A stretch of 64,000 bases of DNA from CAYFUF01 sp964394795 (GCA_964394795.1 CAYMYX010000001.1:57218-121217); one strand, 5' to 3'. Positions 1 through 8,997 are shown, counted from the stretch's first letter. Notes: a model not told the origin generated them from the letters alone. Made by a program: numbers and translations.

Positions 1-350
1 GCAACTAGCTGAGCATCAATGTCTTGGTTCTTGATAGCTTCAACGTTGATGACGACGGTCTTGCCGGATAACTTTTCTAATTCACTCTTTAATTCAGTAA
101 CGGATGCGCCGTCCTTACCGATAACAACACCAGGCTTAGCTGTGTTGATAGTAATACGGATGCGGCCCATTGTTCTTTCAATATTAATTGTGGAAAGACC
201 TGATTCAGAAAGCTTGTTCTTAATGAGTTCACGAATCTTGTGATCTTCTTCTAGAAGCTGGCTGAAATCTTTCTTATCAGCGAACCAGTTGGAATCCCAG
301 TCTTTGATAACTCCAACGCGTAAGCCTTTAGGATTTACTTTTTGACCCAT
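1..350 (-). CDS. rpsC: 30S ribosomal protein S3, 3' part outside the window
   Basis: The minus-strand frame begins MGQKVNPKGLRVGVIKDWDS, the hallmark N-terminus of ribosomal protein S3, and continues through the KH-domain region with the VVIGKDGAS loop at about residues 77-85 (canonical G-K-x-G). S3 sits on the 30S head at the mRNA entry channel. About 116 of roughly 210-230 residues are visible; the rest lies left of position 1. The start codon overlaps the rplV stop by one base (TAATG), so the two genes are translationally coupled, which is the normal S10-operon arrangement. Identification is secure. Confidence 0.97.
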   Translation of the reverse strand, partial: MGQKVNPKGLRVGVIKDWDSNWFADKKDFSQLLEEDHKIRELIKNKLSESGLSTINIERTMGRIRITINTAKPGVVIGKDGASVTELKSELEKLSGKTVVINVEAIKNQDIDAQLV

Positions 351-697
351 TAAACTTCTTCCTCCTCTTTTTCCTTCACAATAACGCCAACGTGTGATGT
401 TCTCTTTAGAATCGGATATGCAGCACCTTTAGCTTTAGGTCTCCAACGCTTCATGGTTGGGCCATCATTTGCCCAGCAGTTATCGACAATCAATGTCTCT
501 GCATCAAGGCTAAGGTTGTTTTCTGCATTGGCTATAGCGGAAAGTAAGACACCTTCCAAAACTCTAGCACCCTTCTTTGGAGTGAATCGAAGAATGTTTA
601 ATGCTTCATTTACATTTTTTCCACGAATCTCTTTGCAGATGTAATTTACTTTGCGAGGAGAGATTCTTACATATTTTGCTTCTGCTCTTGCTTGCAT
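350..697 (-). CDS. rplV: 50S ribosomal protein L22
   Basis: The 115-residue product starts MQARAEAKYVRISPRKVNYI, a classic L22 start, and contains the long beta-hairpin region ending in AKGAAYPILKRTSHVGVIV at about residues 90-110. L22 lines the nascent peptide exit tunnel, and its hairpin loop is where macrolide-resistance changes occur in other bacteria. Length matches the family (about 110-115). It lies between rpsS and rpsC in standard order, 12 bases after rpsS and overlapping the rpsC start by one base. The C-terminus is acid-rich (KEKEEEEV). Confidence 0.98.
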   Translation of the reverse strand: MQARAEAKYVRISPRKVNYICKEIRGKNVNEALNILRFTPKKGARVLEGVLLSAIANAENNLSLDAETLIVDNCWANDGPTMKRWRPKAKGAAYPILKRTSHVGVIVKEKEEEEV

Positions 698-709
698 TGT
701 CTCTACCTC

Positions 710-991
710 CTAGCGTCCAGAAGATCTGTCGGATTTGCCAACGTGACCTTTGAAGGTACGAGTGGGAACGAACTCACCGAGTTTGTGTCCAACCATGTCT
801 TCTGTGATATAGATAGGCACGTGTTTTCTTCCATCATGAACTGCGATGGTGTGTCCAACGAAGTCAGGGAAAATTGTAGAACGACGTGACCATGTTTTAA
901 TAACTTGCTTTTTATTACTCTCATTAAGGGCGTCGACCTTCTTCATCAGATGGTCATCAACGAAAGGTCCCTTTTTAAGTGATCTACTCAT
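710..991 (-). CDS. rpsS: 30S ribosomal protein S19
   Basis: The 93-residue product begins [19 protein letters not shown], diagnostic for S19, and keeps the signature block with GRKHVPIYI and [16 protein letters not shown]19 binds 16S rRNA in the 30S head with S13. Length and place between rplB and rplV are standard. It is part of the same minus-strand transcript as the neighbouring ribosomal genes; the upstream gap to rplB is only 9 bases and contains the ribosome binding site. Confidence 0.98.
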   Translation of the reverse strand: MSRSLKKGPFVDDHLMKKVDALNESNKKQVIKTWSRRSTIFPDFVGHTIAVHDGRKHVPIYITEDMVGHKLGEFVPTRTFKGHVGKSDRSSGR

Positions 992-1000
992 CTCATCCTC

Positions 1001-1831
1001 CTACTTCGTTCTTCTACGTACGATGTACTTTGAAGATTCTTGCTTATCTCTTCTCGTCTTCACGCCACGTGACTTCTTGCCCCAAGGTGTCATTGGTGCT
1101 GGGCGACCTACAGGTGCGCGACCTTCACCACCACCGTGTGGGTGATCTACAGGGTTCATCGCTGAACCGCGAACGTGAGGCTTACGACCTAGGTTACGAG
1201 ACTTACCTGCTTTACCTAAACGAATCAAGCTGTGGTCAGTCTTACCGACTTGACCAACCGTTGCTTTACAGTCTAGTGGTACAAGTCTGAACTCGCCGGA
1301 TGGCATCTTCAGTTGGGCATACTTGCCTTCCTTAGCCATCAGTTGAACTTCGGCACCAGCTGAACGAGCGATTTGTCCACCCTTGCCAGGCTTCATTTCA
1401 ACGTTGTGAAGGATTGTACCTACAGGGATTGAGCGAAGTGGGAGTGCGTTTCCTGCTACGATATCTACGCTGTCTCCGGATTCTACAACTTGACCAACGC
1501 TTAAATCTTTTGGTGCAATGATGTATCTCTTTTCACCGTCTGCGTAAACGAGAAGGGCGATATTAGCCGAACGGTTGGGATCGTACTCGATCGTCTTCAC
1601 AGTTGCAGGGATGTTATCTTTATTTCTCTTGAAGTCAATAATACGGTAACGTCTCTTAGCACCGCCTCCGCGGAAGCGAAGTGTAGTTCTACCGGTATTG
1701 TTTCTGCCACCTTTTTTCGTGAGACTAGTAGTTAATGACTTTTCAGGCTTAGTTGCTGTAATTTCCTCAAATGTTGAGACGCTCATTACTCGGCGTCCAG
1801 CTGAGGTTGGTTTATATCTTTGAATACCCAT
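1001..1831 (-). CDS. rplB: 50S ribosomal protein L2
   Basis: The 276-residue product starts [18 protein letters not shown] and carries the L2 signatures [18 protein letters not shown] and [11 protein letters not shown] with the conserved His-Pro-His-Gly-Gly-Gly loop near the peptidyl transferase centre. Length is normal (about 275). It follows rplW after an 18-base gap with an AGGAGG-type ribosome binding site and precedes rpsS. L2 is needed for subunit association and peptide bond formation. Confidence 0.98.
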   Translation of the reverse strand: MGIQRYKPTSAGRRVMSVSTFEEITATKPEKSLTTSLTKKGGRNNTGRTTLRFRGGGAKRRYRIIDFKRNKDNIPATVKTIEYDPNRSANIALLVYADGEKRYIIAPKDLSVGQVVESGDSVDIVAGNALPLRSIPVGTILHNVEMKPGKGGQIARSAGAEVQLMAKEGKYAQLKMPSGEFRLVPLDCKATVGQVGKTDHSLIRLGKAGKSRNLGRKPHVRGSAMNPVDHPHGGGEGRAPVGRPAPMTPWGKKSRGVKTRRDKQESSKYIVRRRTK

Positions 1832-1849
1832 CAGTTCCTCCTGTCTCGA

Positions 1850-2146
1850 TTATTCCAAACCTTCGAAGAATTCAATTGCCTTCGAATCGTCTGTTAATGT
1901 CACTATTGCTTTCTTCCAGTCAGAGGTCTTGCTGTAGTGATAGCCGATTCGGCGAGTCTTTCCTCTGCGGTTCATCGTATTTACTTTCTTTACCTTAACG
2001 CCATCAAAAGCTTGTTCAACGGCTAGGCGAATCTCAGCTTTATTTGCCTTTGGATGTACTTTGAACGAATACTTGTTTTCGCTCATCTGATCCATCGCTT
2101 GCTCAGTGATGATTGGAGCAATGAGAATATCATATGGTGATTTCAT
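1850..2146 (-). CDS. rplW: 50S ribosomal protein L23
   Basis: The 98-residue product contains the L23 pattern: an early [11 protein letters not shown] segment, [20 protein letters not shown] and a tail that binds 23S rRNA around [16 protein letters not shown]23 sits at the exit of the peptide tunnel and docks signal recognition particle and trigger factor. Its start overlaps the stop of rplD by one base, implying translational coupling. Length and position are standard for the S10 operon. Confidence 0.97.
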   Translation of the reverse strand: MKSPYDILIAPIITEQAMDQMSENKYSFKVHPKANKAEIRLAVEQAFDGVKVKKVNTMNRRGKTRRIGYHYSKTSDWKKAIVTLTDDSKAIEFFEGLE

Positions 2147-2769
2147 TATTGGAATACCTCCTCAGCAACTTTGAGCGCGTCCTGGGTAATGACAAGTGAG
2201 TCGAAACGGAGTAGGTCGTAAACATTCATATTGTTGACGGATACGGTCTCAACGTTAGCTAGGTTCTTGAATGAACGTAGAACTTTGTCATCTGCCTTCT
2301 CGACAACGATTAAAGCTTTCTTTGCCGCTTTAATTGCCTCTAAGATTGCAACTGCTTCTTTAGTACTGTAGTTATCGAATGAAAGTTTATCTAAAACGAT
2401 CATTTCGTCGTCTCTTACCTTAGAAGTAAGGACCGACTTCATCGCTAAACGACGAATTTTCTTTGGTGTGGTGTAGCTGTAATCTCTAGGCTTAACAGCG
2501 AAGGTCATACCACCGCCTCTCCAGATTGGAGACGTACGTGAACCGTGACGAGCGCGGCCGGTACCCTTTTGGCGCCATGGCTTTCTACCACCACCACGTA
2601 CCTCAGCACGGGTTTTAGCAGATTGTGTGCCTTGACGACGGTTAGCTAAGTGATTCTTTACGACTTGGTAAACAGCATGCTCATTCACTTCAACATCGAA
2701 AAGACCTTCCGATAATTCAAGTTCACTAACTACTGAACCTTTCTGATCTAGAACATTAATCTTTGGCAT
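2146..2769 (-). CDS. rplD: 50S ribosomal protein L4
   Basis: The 207-residue product carries the extended internal loop of L4, with [20 protein letters not shown] and [20 protein letters not shown] at about residues 43-92. This loop reaches into the exit tunnel opposite L22. In E. coli, L4 is also the autogenous repressor that binds the S10 leader and causes attenuation; whether it does so here is unknown, but the leader upstream of rpsJ is structured. The gap to rplC is 13 bases. Length is standard. Confidence 0.98.
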   Translation of the reverse strand: MPKINVLDQKGSVVSELELSEGLFDVEVNEHAVYQVVKNHLANRRQGTQSAKTRAEVRGGGRKPWRQKGTGRARHGSRTSPIWRGGGMTFAVKPRDYSYTTPKKIRRLAMKSVLTSKVRDDEMIVLDKLSFDNYSTKEAVAILEAIKAAKKALIVVEKADDKVLRSFKNLANVETVSVNNMNVYDLLRFDSLVITQDALKVAEEVFQ

Positions 2770-2782
2770 TGGTCCCTCCTAA

Positions 2783-3418
2783 CTACTTCGAAGCCTTGAC
2801 AGCTGATTTAACCGTAACGATGCCACCCTTAGGTCCTGGTACCGCACCCTTGATCAATAGTAAGTTGTTTTCTTCGTCAACACGAACTACTCTCAAGTTT
2901 TGTACAGTTACACGGTCGTGACCCATCTTACCTGAGCCCTTGCGACCTGGGAAAACACGTGCAGGATATGAACCGGCTGAACGAGCACCTGCTACGCGGT
3001 GTGACTTAGAACCGTGACTTGAAGGACCACGTCCGTAGTTCCAGCGCTTAATCGCACCTTGCGTTCCCTTACCCTTTGAAGTTCCGACAACGTCAACCAT
3101 GTCGTCTGCTTCAAAGATGGAAGCGTTAATCTCTTGACCTAATTCATAAGCTTCATCTTCATCATTTAAGCGAATCTCGCGCAAAACTTTCTTTGCAGCA
3201 ACGTCTGCTTTTGCAAAGTGACCTTTTGCCGGGCCATTCACTCTTTTTTCTTTCTTATCTAAATATCCAACTTGAATTGCGTTATAGCCATCAGTATCGA
3301 CTGTCTTCACTTGAGTGACAGTCATTGGACCTGCTTGTACGACAGTGACCGGTGTGACTACACCATCAGCATCGAAAATTTGAGTCATGCCGACTTTTCT
3401 TCCTAAAATACTCTTCAC
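2783..3418 (-). CDS. rplC: 50S ribosomal protein L3
   Basis: The 211-residue product starts MKSILGRKVGMTQIFDADG and holds the L3 signature region with KGKGTQGAIKRWNYGRGPSS at about residues 114-133 and GSYPARVFPGRKGSGKMGH. L3 is an early-assembly 50S protein reaching the peptidyl transferase centre. A clear AGGAGG site precedes the start. It is separated from rpsJ by 69 bases holding a hairpin (see the separate entry), longer than the other gaps in this operon. Confidence 0.98.
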   Translation of the reverse strand: MKSILGRKVGMTQIFDADGVVTPVTVVQAGPMTVTQVKTVDTDGYNAIQVGYLDKKEKRVNGPAKGHFAKADVAAKKVLREIRLNDEDEAYELGQEINASIFEADDMVDVVGTSKGKGTQGAIKRWNYGRGPSSHGSKSHRVAGARSAGSYPARVFPGRKGSGKMGHDRVTVQNLRVVRVDEENNLLLIKGAVPGPKGGIVTVKSAVKASK

Positions 3419-3442
3419 GAGTTACCTCCTAATATTACAGCG

Positions 3443-3475
3443 GATCACCATAGACTCTTCTATATAGTAGTGATC
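3443..3475 (-). other. Intercistronic hairpin between rpsJ and rplC
   Basis: In the 69-base gap the arms GATCAC (3443-3448) and GTGATC (3470-3475) are perfect complements, and an inner ATAGA/TCTAT pair extends the fold. There is no T-run after it, so it is not an intrinsic terminator. It may be a processing or stability element for the ribosomal transcript; function unproven. Confidence 0.5.
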
Positions 3476-3487
3476 ATTCTAATGGGG

Positions 3488-3796
3488 TTACAGCTTGATC
3501 TCGATATCAACGCCAGCAGGTAAGTTTAACTTCTTTAATGCTTCAAGCGTTTTTCCATTTGGATTTACAATGTCGATTAGACGTTTATGTGTACGTTGTT
3601 CGAATTGCTCACGAGAATCTTTGTACTTATGAACGGCACGTAAAATAGTGATGATTTCCTTCTCTGTTGGTAGTGGAATTGGACCACTAACGTCTGCACC
3701 GCTGCGCTTACAAGCTTCGACAATCTTTTGTGCTGATGCGTCGATCACTTCATGATCGTAAGCTCTAAGTCTGATTCTGATCTTCTGATTTGCCAT
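3488..3796 (-). CDS. rpsJ: 30S ribosomal protein S10
   Basis: The 102-residue product begins [19 protein letters not shown] and contains the signature [18 protein letters not shown], both diagnostic for S10 (NusE). S10 is a 30S head protein that also joins the NusB antitermination complex. It is the first gene of the operon here; upstream lies an approximately 245-nt leader and a promoter rather than another ribosomal gene or tufA. A GGAGG ribosome binding site lies about 10 bases before the ATG. Length is standard. Confidence 0.98.
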   Translation of the reverse strand: MANQKIRIRLRAYDHEVIDASAQKIVEACKRSGADVSGPIPLPTEKEIITILRAVHKYKDSREQFEQRTHKRLIDIVNPNGKTLEALKKLNLPAGVDIEIKL

Positions 3797-4043
3797 TAAT
3801 TTCTTTCCTCCTTGTGGTTTCGCACTTACTGTGCTCTATCGTCCGATACACGTAGCCGGGTGTGCCCACCCCAGCCCTTAAAAAATGAAATACCGGATCG
3901 GTAGTCGTTCGAATGAAATCGAACTGCTCTGCAAGAATTCCCTTGGCTTATGCCTTCCCTCTAGTACGTCGCAATTGCAACGCCTTTAGAAGTCCTTCAG
4001 CATCCAAGCAACCTCTTACTTCACCGCTTGTATTTCAGGACAC
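3797..4043 (-). promoter_or_regulatory. Structured 5' leader of the S10 operon, possible attenuator
   Basis: From the predicted start near 4043 to the rpsJ ATG there is an untranslated leader. Visible hairpins include GTTCGA/TCGAAC (3907-3912 with 3919-3924), ACCG/CGGT (3892-3895 with 3899-3902) and TATCG/CGATA nearer the gene. The ACCG hairpin is followed on the minus strand by ATTTCATTTTTT, a terminator-like run of six T. E. coli S10 leaders attenuate in response to L4. I cannot match this leader to a named family by eye; an autoregulatory role is inferred. Confidence 0.55.
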
Positions 4044-4049
4044 CTGAAT

Positions 4050-4078
4050 ATAATACATGAAACCAATAATGAATGCAA
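4050..4078 (-). promoter_or_regulatory. Promoter of the S10 operon
   Basis: On the minus strand TTGCAT (4073-4078) and TATTAT (4050-4055) are separated by exactly 17 bases, a sigma-A type promoter reading into the S10 leader. Confidence 0.7.
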
Positions 4079-4124
4079 GTTTTATTCTCTAATTTTTCCT
4101 TCTTTTTTATATATTCGTTTTATA

Positions 4125-4153
4125 TGTCAATTTATGACTTCCATTGATATAAT
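4125..4153 (+). promoter_or_regulatory. Candidate promoter of fbp
   Basis: A perfect -10 TATAAT (4148-4153) lies 17 bases after a weak -35 TGTCAA (4125-4130). Transcription would start about 4160, leaving room for the AAAGGAGA ribosome binding site before the chosen fbp start at 4208. Confidence 0.6.
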
Positions 4154-4207
4154 TGAAGTAAGTTAACCACTAGTATGAATAAATTACTGCGAAAGGAGAT
4201 TTCAAAC

Positions 4208-6151
4208 ATGCAAAATAAGCATTTAATGCTGATGCTAGCCGATGAATTCCCAAACAAGTTAGCAGCTAACGGTGAAATTCTTCGACTCGAGGCAAAAATG
4301 CATCTTCCCAAAGGGACGGAATATTTTTTCAGTGATGTCCACGGCGAAGACCGCGCCTTCTTGCACTTAGTCCGATCCGCATCGGGCAACATCCGAAGAA
4401 AGATCCGAGACGTCTATCGCACTCGCCTGTCTGAAACCAGACAGAACGAATTGGCAAGCATCATCTATGACCCCCGGAATGCCCTTAATAAAAGGAAGGC
4501 ATTTTTAGGCGACCCCAGATGGGTTCGCGAGACCATCCTCCAACTCGTCGAGGTAGCTCGCTTCATCGCCTCCAAATACCCTCGGGACGATATCCGAGCC
4601 AAGATCCCCCAGCGCTACAGCGAGATTATCGAGGAACTTTTCTTCACCAACGATGGTGAAATTGATCGCCACGCCTACTACCTAGCTATGATCGATTCCA
4701 TCATCGGTGAAGACGGCCAATTCGACTTCATCGTCGAGCTCTGCCATTCCATCCAAAAGATATGCGTCAATCACATCCACCTCGTCGGCGACATCTACGA
4801 CCGCGGGCCTGGCCCTCACAACATCATGGAAGAGCTCATCGACTTCGACCAAGTCGATATCCAATGGGGTAACCACGACATCGTCTGGATGGGTGCGGCG
4901 TTGGGGAATGAGGCTTGTATGGCCTCCGTTCTTCGTAATGCTATCCGCTACAATGGCTTCGACTCCCTGGAAGATGGCTACAGCATACATATCCGCATCC
5001 TCAACGATTTCGCGGAAGTGGTTTATGGCGATGACCCTTGTGAGCTGTTCAAGTCTAAGCGCTTCGACGAAAACATCTACGATATCGTCGACGACGATCA
5101 AGCCGCCCGCATGCACAAAGCGGTGGCCATCCTCGAGTTCAAACTCGAAGGCCAACTCCTCAAGCGTCACCCCGAATATGATATGGACGACCGTATCGTC
5201 CTCGAAAAGATCGACTACGAGAAGGGTGTCTTCATCCACGAAGGAATCGAGTATCCCCTGAAGGATACCAACTTCCCCACTATCGATCCCGAGGATCCCC
5301 TTGAGCTGAGCCCCCAAGAGAAGGACTTGATGAGGTCCATCATCGCCTCCTTCACCCACTCCGAGCCCCTCAAGCGCCACATGCAGTTCATGTACTCCAA
5401 CGGGTCTACCTACCTCACCTACAACGACAACCTCCTCTATCACGGCTGCATCCCCATGAAGGAAGATGGCAGCTACGATGAAATTACGATTGATGGCCGT
5501 ACCTACGGAGGCAAAAGCCTAATGGACTATATTGACTATATGGTCACCCAGGCCTATTACGCCCCCAAAGGCAGCAAGCAAAAGAACGACGCTGTCGACT
5601 TTATGTGGTACCTCTGGTGTGGCAAGAAGAGTCCCCTCTTCGGTAAGAGTAAGATGGCCACCTTTGAGCGCTACTTCCTCGACGAGAAGGCTCTCCACAA
5701 AGAAGACTACAACCCCTACTTCGTCCTTTCCGATGAAGAGGAAGTCTGCCTTCGAATCCTCAAGGATTTCGGGCTGACCTCGAAGCACTCCCATATCATC
5801 AATGGCCATGTTCCCGTCAAAGCCTCCTCCGGCGAAAAGCCCATGAAGGGCAACGGCCGCCTCTTCGTCATCGATGGCGGAATTGCCAAGTCCTACCACA
5901 AGAAGACCGGCATCAATGGCTACACCCTGATTTTTAACTCTCACCATATCGCCTTGGCTGAGCATGACGACTACGATGCTCTCCAAAACGAAATCGAAAC
6001 CTACTCACCCAATGTCACCACCGTCGACCGTATGGATAGTCGGATGCTGATCGGCGACACCGATGAAGGTAAGATGTATCGGGAGCGGATTGGCTTTTTG
6101 AAGGGATTGATGAGGGCGTATACGAGGGGGGAGATCAAAGAACGCTACTAG
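4208..6151 (+). CDS. fbp: Fructose-1,6-bisphosphatase, class III
   Basis: A 647-residue protein of the Firmicutes class III FBPase family, which hydrolyses fructose 1,6-bisphosphate in gluconeogenesis. The calcineurin-like metallophosphatase signatures are visible: FFSDVHGEDRAF near the N-terminus, HLVGDIYDRGPG and VDIQWGNHDIVWMG in the middle and HIINGHVPVK near the C-terminus. Length fits the family (about 640-660). An ATG at 4175 would add 11 residues, but 4208 has AAAGGAGA at proper spacing, so I chose 4208. It is divergent from the S10 operon and monocistronic. Codon use is GC-rich with many C-ending codons, unlike the AT-rich gene that follows. Confidence 0.95.
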   Translation: MQNKHLMLMLADEFPNKLAANGEILRLEAKMHLPKGTEYFFSDVHGEDRAFLHLVRSASGNIRRKIRDVYRTRLSETRQNELASIIYDPRNALNKRKAFLGDPRWVRETILQLVEVARFIASKYPRDDIRAKIPQRYSEIIEELFFTNDGEIDRHAYYLAMIDSIIGEDGQFDFIVELCHSIQKICVNHIHLVGDIYDRGPGPHNIMEELIDFDQVDIQWGNHDIVWMGAALGNEACMASVLRNAIRYNGFDSLEDGYSIHIRILNDFAEVVYGDDPCELFKSKRFDENIYDIVDDDQAARMHKAVAILEFKLEGQLLKRHPEYDMDDRIVLEKIDYEKGVFIHEGIEYPLKDTNFPTIDPEDPLELSPQEKDLMRSIIASFTHSEPLKRHMQFMYSNGSTYLTYNDNLLYHGCIPMKEDGSYDEITIDGRTYGGKSLMDYIDYMVTQAYYAPKGSKQKNDAVDFMWYLWCGKKSPLFGKSKMATFERYFLDEKALHKEDYNPYFVLSDEEEVCLRILKDFGLTSKHSHIINGHVPVKASSGEKPMKGNGRLFVIDGGIAKSYHKKTGINGYTLIFNSHHIALAEHDDYDALQNEIETYSPNVTTVDRMDSRMLIGDTDEGKMYRERIGFLKGLMRAYTRGEIKERY

Positions 6152-6152
6152 A

Positions 6153-6220
6153 AGAAAACCTCTCACTCTCTAAGTCCTCAGCGCTTCGCGCTTGCGGATA
6201 CCGTTCGTGAGAGGTTTTCT
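6153..6220 (+). repeat. Hairpin after fbp, copy 1 of a short interspersed repeat
   Basis: Perfect 14-base arms AGAAAACCTCTCAC (6153-6166) and GTGAGAGGTTTTCT (6207-6220) enclose 40 bases with an internal GCGC hairpin. Blocks TAAGTCCTC, TGCGGAT and CGTTCGTG recur, inverted, at 10299-10346. It may also end fbp transcription, since the right arm contains TTTTCT. Confidence 0.65.
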
Positions 6221-6429
6221 TATGCACGGGGGTTTGAGTCGAAAATGGTTTAAATAATTGAACTATTTAGGTTGGAGGGCACTTGGTATACGGTTCTTCG
6301 AGTATGAACGGGCCGTGAGAAACAATGGTTCACTAGGTCATTCGCAAAGAATATCCAAGAAACTAAACGAAATTATTTTATATTGAAGATTGCGAAGCGA
6401 TCACTACTTAAATTAATGAAGGATACTAT

Positions 6430-6954
6430 ATGAATAGTAACGGGATGATTAAAACTTTAAGTAAAGAAGAAATTGGCATATTCTCAGAAGAAATTTCATT
6501 TATATATAAAGAAGCTATGCACACATCTGATGAAGCTGCTAACATGTTAATCCAACGAATCAATAAATCTCAAGCATTAGTTATTAGCTTTTTTAATGAA
6601 GAGAAGATGGTGGGCTTTCTATACGGATTTGAGTTTACGAGATCAAATTGGTGGGCAAAACAAATTGATAGTAAACTCCCCCATAATTATAATTTCTATC
6701 ATAATAGTTTTGAACTTAATGAATTAATGGTTCTCCCTTCCGAGCAAGGTAAGGGCATAGGCAAAAAGCTGATGAACAGATTACATGAAAAGACTGATTA
6801 TAATAATTACATGCTAAGCACTCAAAAAGATAATTATCATGCGCTAAAACTATACAAGAATCTAGGCTATGAGATTATAATCGATGACTTTTATTTCGAA
6901 GGCGGTAACAAGCCTTTTGTAGTAATGGCGAAGATACGAGAGAACATAAGGTAA
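6430..6954 (+). CDS. GNAT family N-acetyltransferase
   Basis: A 174-residue protein with the acetyl-CoA-binding motif A of the GNAT fold, LMVLPSEQGKGIGKKLMNRL (Q-x-x-G-x-G) at about residues 101-120, followed by the motif B region YHALKLYKNLGYEI at about residues 137-150. The substrate cannot be read from the sequence. A modest GAAGGA site precedes the ATG. The gene is conspicuously AT-rich with many A/T-ending codons compared with fbp and the M20 gene on either side, which suggests a separate origin. The 208 bases upstream, after the repeat, show no other gene. The neighbours do not point to a pathway. Confidence 0.85.
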   Translation: MNSNGMIKTLSKEEIGIFSEEISFIYKEAMHTSDEAANMLIQRINKSQALVISFFNEEKMVGFLYGFEFTRSNWWAKQIDSKLPHNYNFYHNSFELNELMVLPSEQGKGIGKKLMNRLHEKTDYNNYMLSTQKDNYHALKLYKNLGYEIIIDDFYFEGGNKPFVVMAKIRENIR

Positions 6955-6996
6955 ATAGCTTTACAGTTTAGGTGATATACAGGCTATGGTTTTTCG

Positions 6997-7671
6997 TTAA
7001 TGTTTGCGTTCTCCTTGACTTCCATTGATATGAAACCGCGGCAAGCTAAGCTTGTACTTAGCGGAGATGTAACGGATGAGGACGATCAGGCCTGCAGAAG
7101 CGATCAAAGCAATGTTGTGGTCGATTCTTGCGTAGAGGAAGAAATAGACGGTAGCTCCAATCATCGATGCCAATCCGTAGATGTGCTTGGTGAAGATATA
7201 TGGCTTTGTTTGGGTGAAGACGTCACGCAAGACGCCTCCGCCGACGCCGGTGAGCATGCCGACAAAGATGGTGAGGATGAGGTTGTCTCCATGGCCCGCT
7301 TGGATAGCGACGTTAACACCTATTACGGTGAATGCACCTAAACCGATTGCGTCGGATATGTTGATGGCTTTGAGTAGTAGCTTGGTGTTGATATACTTTG
7401 CCAACCCGAATTGTTTTCGCCAAAGAAGAAGACCGGCTAGGAAGACAAAGGTCGTGATTAAGGAGACGGTGATATAGGTTGGATTCGTAAACGCGTTTGG
7501 CGGTACGATGTCGAGTGTGACATCTCGAATGATTCCACCGCCAACTGCGACGGTCAACCCCAAGATCAAAATTCCTAATAGGTCCATGTCGCTGTCGATG
7601 GCGGCTATGGCCCCCGAAATGGTAAAAGCGATGGTTCCGAGGATCTCTAATACTAAAATTGTTGTTTCCAT
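6997..7671 (-). CDS. TRIC/UPF0126 family membrane protein
   Basis: A 224-residue integral membrane protein of the UPF0126/TRIC cation-channel family (PF03458), to which E. coli YicG belongs. Two homologous halves are seen: IAFTISGAIAAIDSDMDLLG with VGGGIIRDVTLDIVPPNAF at about residues 13-61, then DAIGLGAFTVIGVNVA with VGGGVLRDVFTQTKPYIF at about residues 105-160. The repeated GGGxxRD glycine loops define the family. Members have been proposed as ion channels or glycine transporters; the substrate is not decided here. GGAGGG precedes the ATG and a good promoter lies just upstream, divergent from the M20 gene. Confidence 0.85.
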   Translation of the reverse strand: METTILVLEILGTIAFTISGAIAAIDSDMDLLGILILGLTVAVGGGIIRDVTLDIVPPNAFTNPTYITVSLITTFVFLAGLLLWRKQFGLAKYINTKLLLKAINISDAIGLGAFTVIGVNVAIQAGHGDNLILTIFVGMLTGVGGGVLRDVFTQTKPYIFTKHIYGLASMIGATVYFFLYARIDHNIALIASAGLIVLIRYISAKYKLSLPRFHINGSQGERKH

Positions 7672-7698
7672 ATTCCCTCCACTAATTCTCTAAAATAC

Positions 7699-7727
7699 AG
7701 TATAGAACTATCATTCCAGCGAATCAA
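7699..7727 (-). promoter_or_regulatory. Promoter of the TRIC-family gene
   Basis: Minus-strand TTGATT (7722-7727) and TATACT (7699-7704) are 17 bases apart, directly upstream of the gene ending at 7671. Confidence 0.65.
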
Positions 7728-7732
7728 GGTAG

Positions 7733-7741
7733 TGTTATAAT
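7733..7741 (+). promoter_or_regulatory. Extended -10 promoter of the M20 gene
   Basis: TGTTATAAT (7733-7741) is an extended -10 (TGnTATAAT) with no clear -35 element. It lies 25 bases before the ATG at 7766. Confidence 0.6.
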
Positions 7742-7765
7742 ATACTACATTAGAAGGAGTATATT

Positions 7766-8947
7766 ATGTTAAAAGAACAACTTTTTGAACTACTAGAAGC
7801 AAAATCTTCAGCTATGGCCGCTGATCGACATTGGCTCCACCAACATCCGGAACTTTCCTATGAGGAAAAAGGAACGGCCGAGTATATTGCAAATCACTAC
7901 GAGGGAAAGGATGTCCAAGTAGATACGAACTTCGGTGGTTACGGTATTCGAGTGACTATTGACTCTGGAAAACCCGGTAGGACGCTCGGGATCCGTGCGG
8001 ACTTTGATGCACTGCCTATCACGGAGGAGACAGGTCTCCCCTTCGCATCGGAGAATCCAGGCGTAATGCATGCTTGTGGCCACGATGCTCATACGGCCTA
8101 CATGATGAGCCTAGCGGATTCGCTAATCGAGCTAAAAGATAAACTAACGGGAAAGATTGTCATCATCCACCAACCTGCTGAGGAGATGCCTCCCGGCGGT
8201 TCTACTTATATGATCAAAGCAGGCGTGCTGGACGGCGTGGACAACGTGCTGGGCTGCCACGTCATGAGCCAAATGGATTACGGAATACTATATTACCATG
8301 TCGGCGCGACACAACAAGCACGTGCGAAATTCACCATTCGAGTGCAAGGAAAAGGGGGCCATGGCTCTTCCCCCCACGAAGCAAACGACGCCATTGTTAT
8401 CGCGAGCCAGCTTGTCGTCAATCTCCAAACCATCATCAGCCGTCGGCTTAACCCATTTGATCCAGGTGTCATCACGATTGGATCTTTCGATGGAAAGGGA
8501 CAGTTCAACATCATCAAGGACTCCGTCGAGCTTGTGGGCGATGTGCGCTGCATGTCCGACCATACAAAACAGCTAATCGAAGCGGAAGTAACCAAGATGT
8601 GCCAAGGCTTCGCCGTTGCCTATGGATGCCAGATCGACCTCGACTACAAAAATGACTACCCCGTCCTCGTGAACGATAAAGAGACGACGGAAATGTGTGT
8701 CCGAGCTTTCCAGAAAGCGGATATCGAAGGCATTACGGATATTATCGACTGTGGTCCGCTACCCCCTTCCGAAGACTTTGCCTACTATACACAGGAACGC
8801 CCCTCCTGCTTTTTCTACGTCGGTGCTAAGCCAGATGGAGAAGCATTCCCCCACCATCACCCCAAGTTTGACATCAATGAAGGTGCGATGATATTGGCAG
8901 CAAAGGCGATGGGAAGCGCTGTGCTTGAGTACTTTGGATTACTGTAG
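7766..8947 (+). CDS. M20 family metallo-amidohydrolase
   Basis: A 393-residue protein of the M20D peptidase/amidohydrolase family (hippurate hydrolase, N-acyl-amino-acid and IAA-amino-acid hydrolase relatives). Metal-binding signatures are present: HACGHDAHT at residues 102-110, the catalytic Glu pair in HQPAEEMPPGG at about residue 140, a dimerisation-domain GKGGHGSSPHEANDA segment around 197-211 and a C-terminal HHHPKFDINE. It probably removes an acyl group from an N-acyl amino acid or peptide in the cytoplasm; the exact substrate is not readable. AGAAGGAG precedes the start, and a hairpin terminator follows at 8998. Length is normal. Confidence 0.9.
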   Translation: MLKEQLFELLEAKSSAMAADRHWLHQHPELSYEEKGTAEYIANHYEGKDVQVDTNFGGYGIRVTIDSGKPGRTLGIRADFDALPITEETGLPFASENPGVMHACGHDAHTAYMMSLADSLIELKDKLTGKIVIIHQPAEEMPPGGSTYMIKAGVLDGVDNVLGCHVMSQMDYGILYYHVGATQQARAKFTIRVQGKGGHGSSPHEANDAIVIASQLVVNLQTIISRRLNPFDPGVITIGSFDGKGQFNIIKDSVELVGDVRCMSDHTKQLIEAEVTKMCQGFAVAYGCQIDLDYKNDYPVLVNDKETTEMCVRAFQKADIEGITDIIDCGPLPPSEDFAYYTQERPSCFFYVGAKPDGEAFPHHHPKFDINEGAMILAAKAMGSAVLEYFGLL

Positions 8948-8997
8948 TGAGCCTATTTCGCAGCTAGTACAATGTATCCTGATTTGCAAATCATAAC

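Noticed and set aside
4682..5443. 253-codon open frame antisense to fbp
   Set aside because: It is the mirror of a GC-rich, well-conserved fbp coding frame, has a repetitive Val/Asp/Glu composition and no ribosome binding site.
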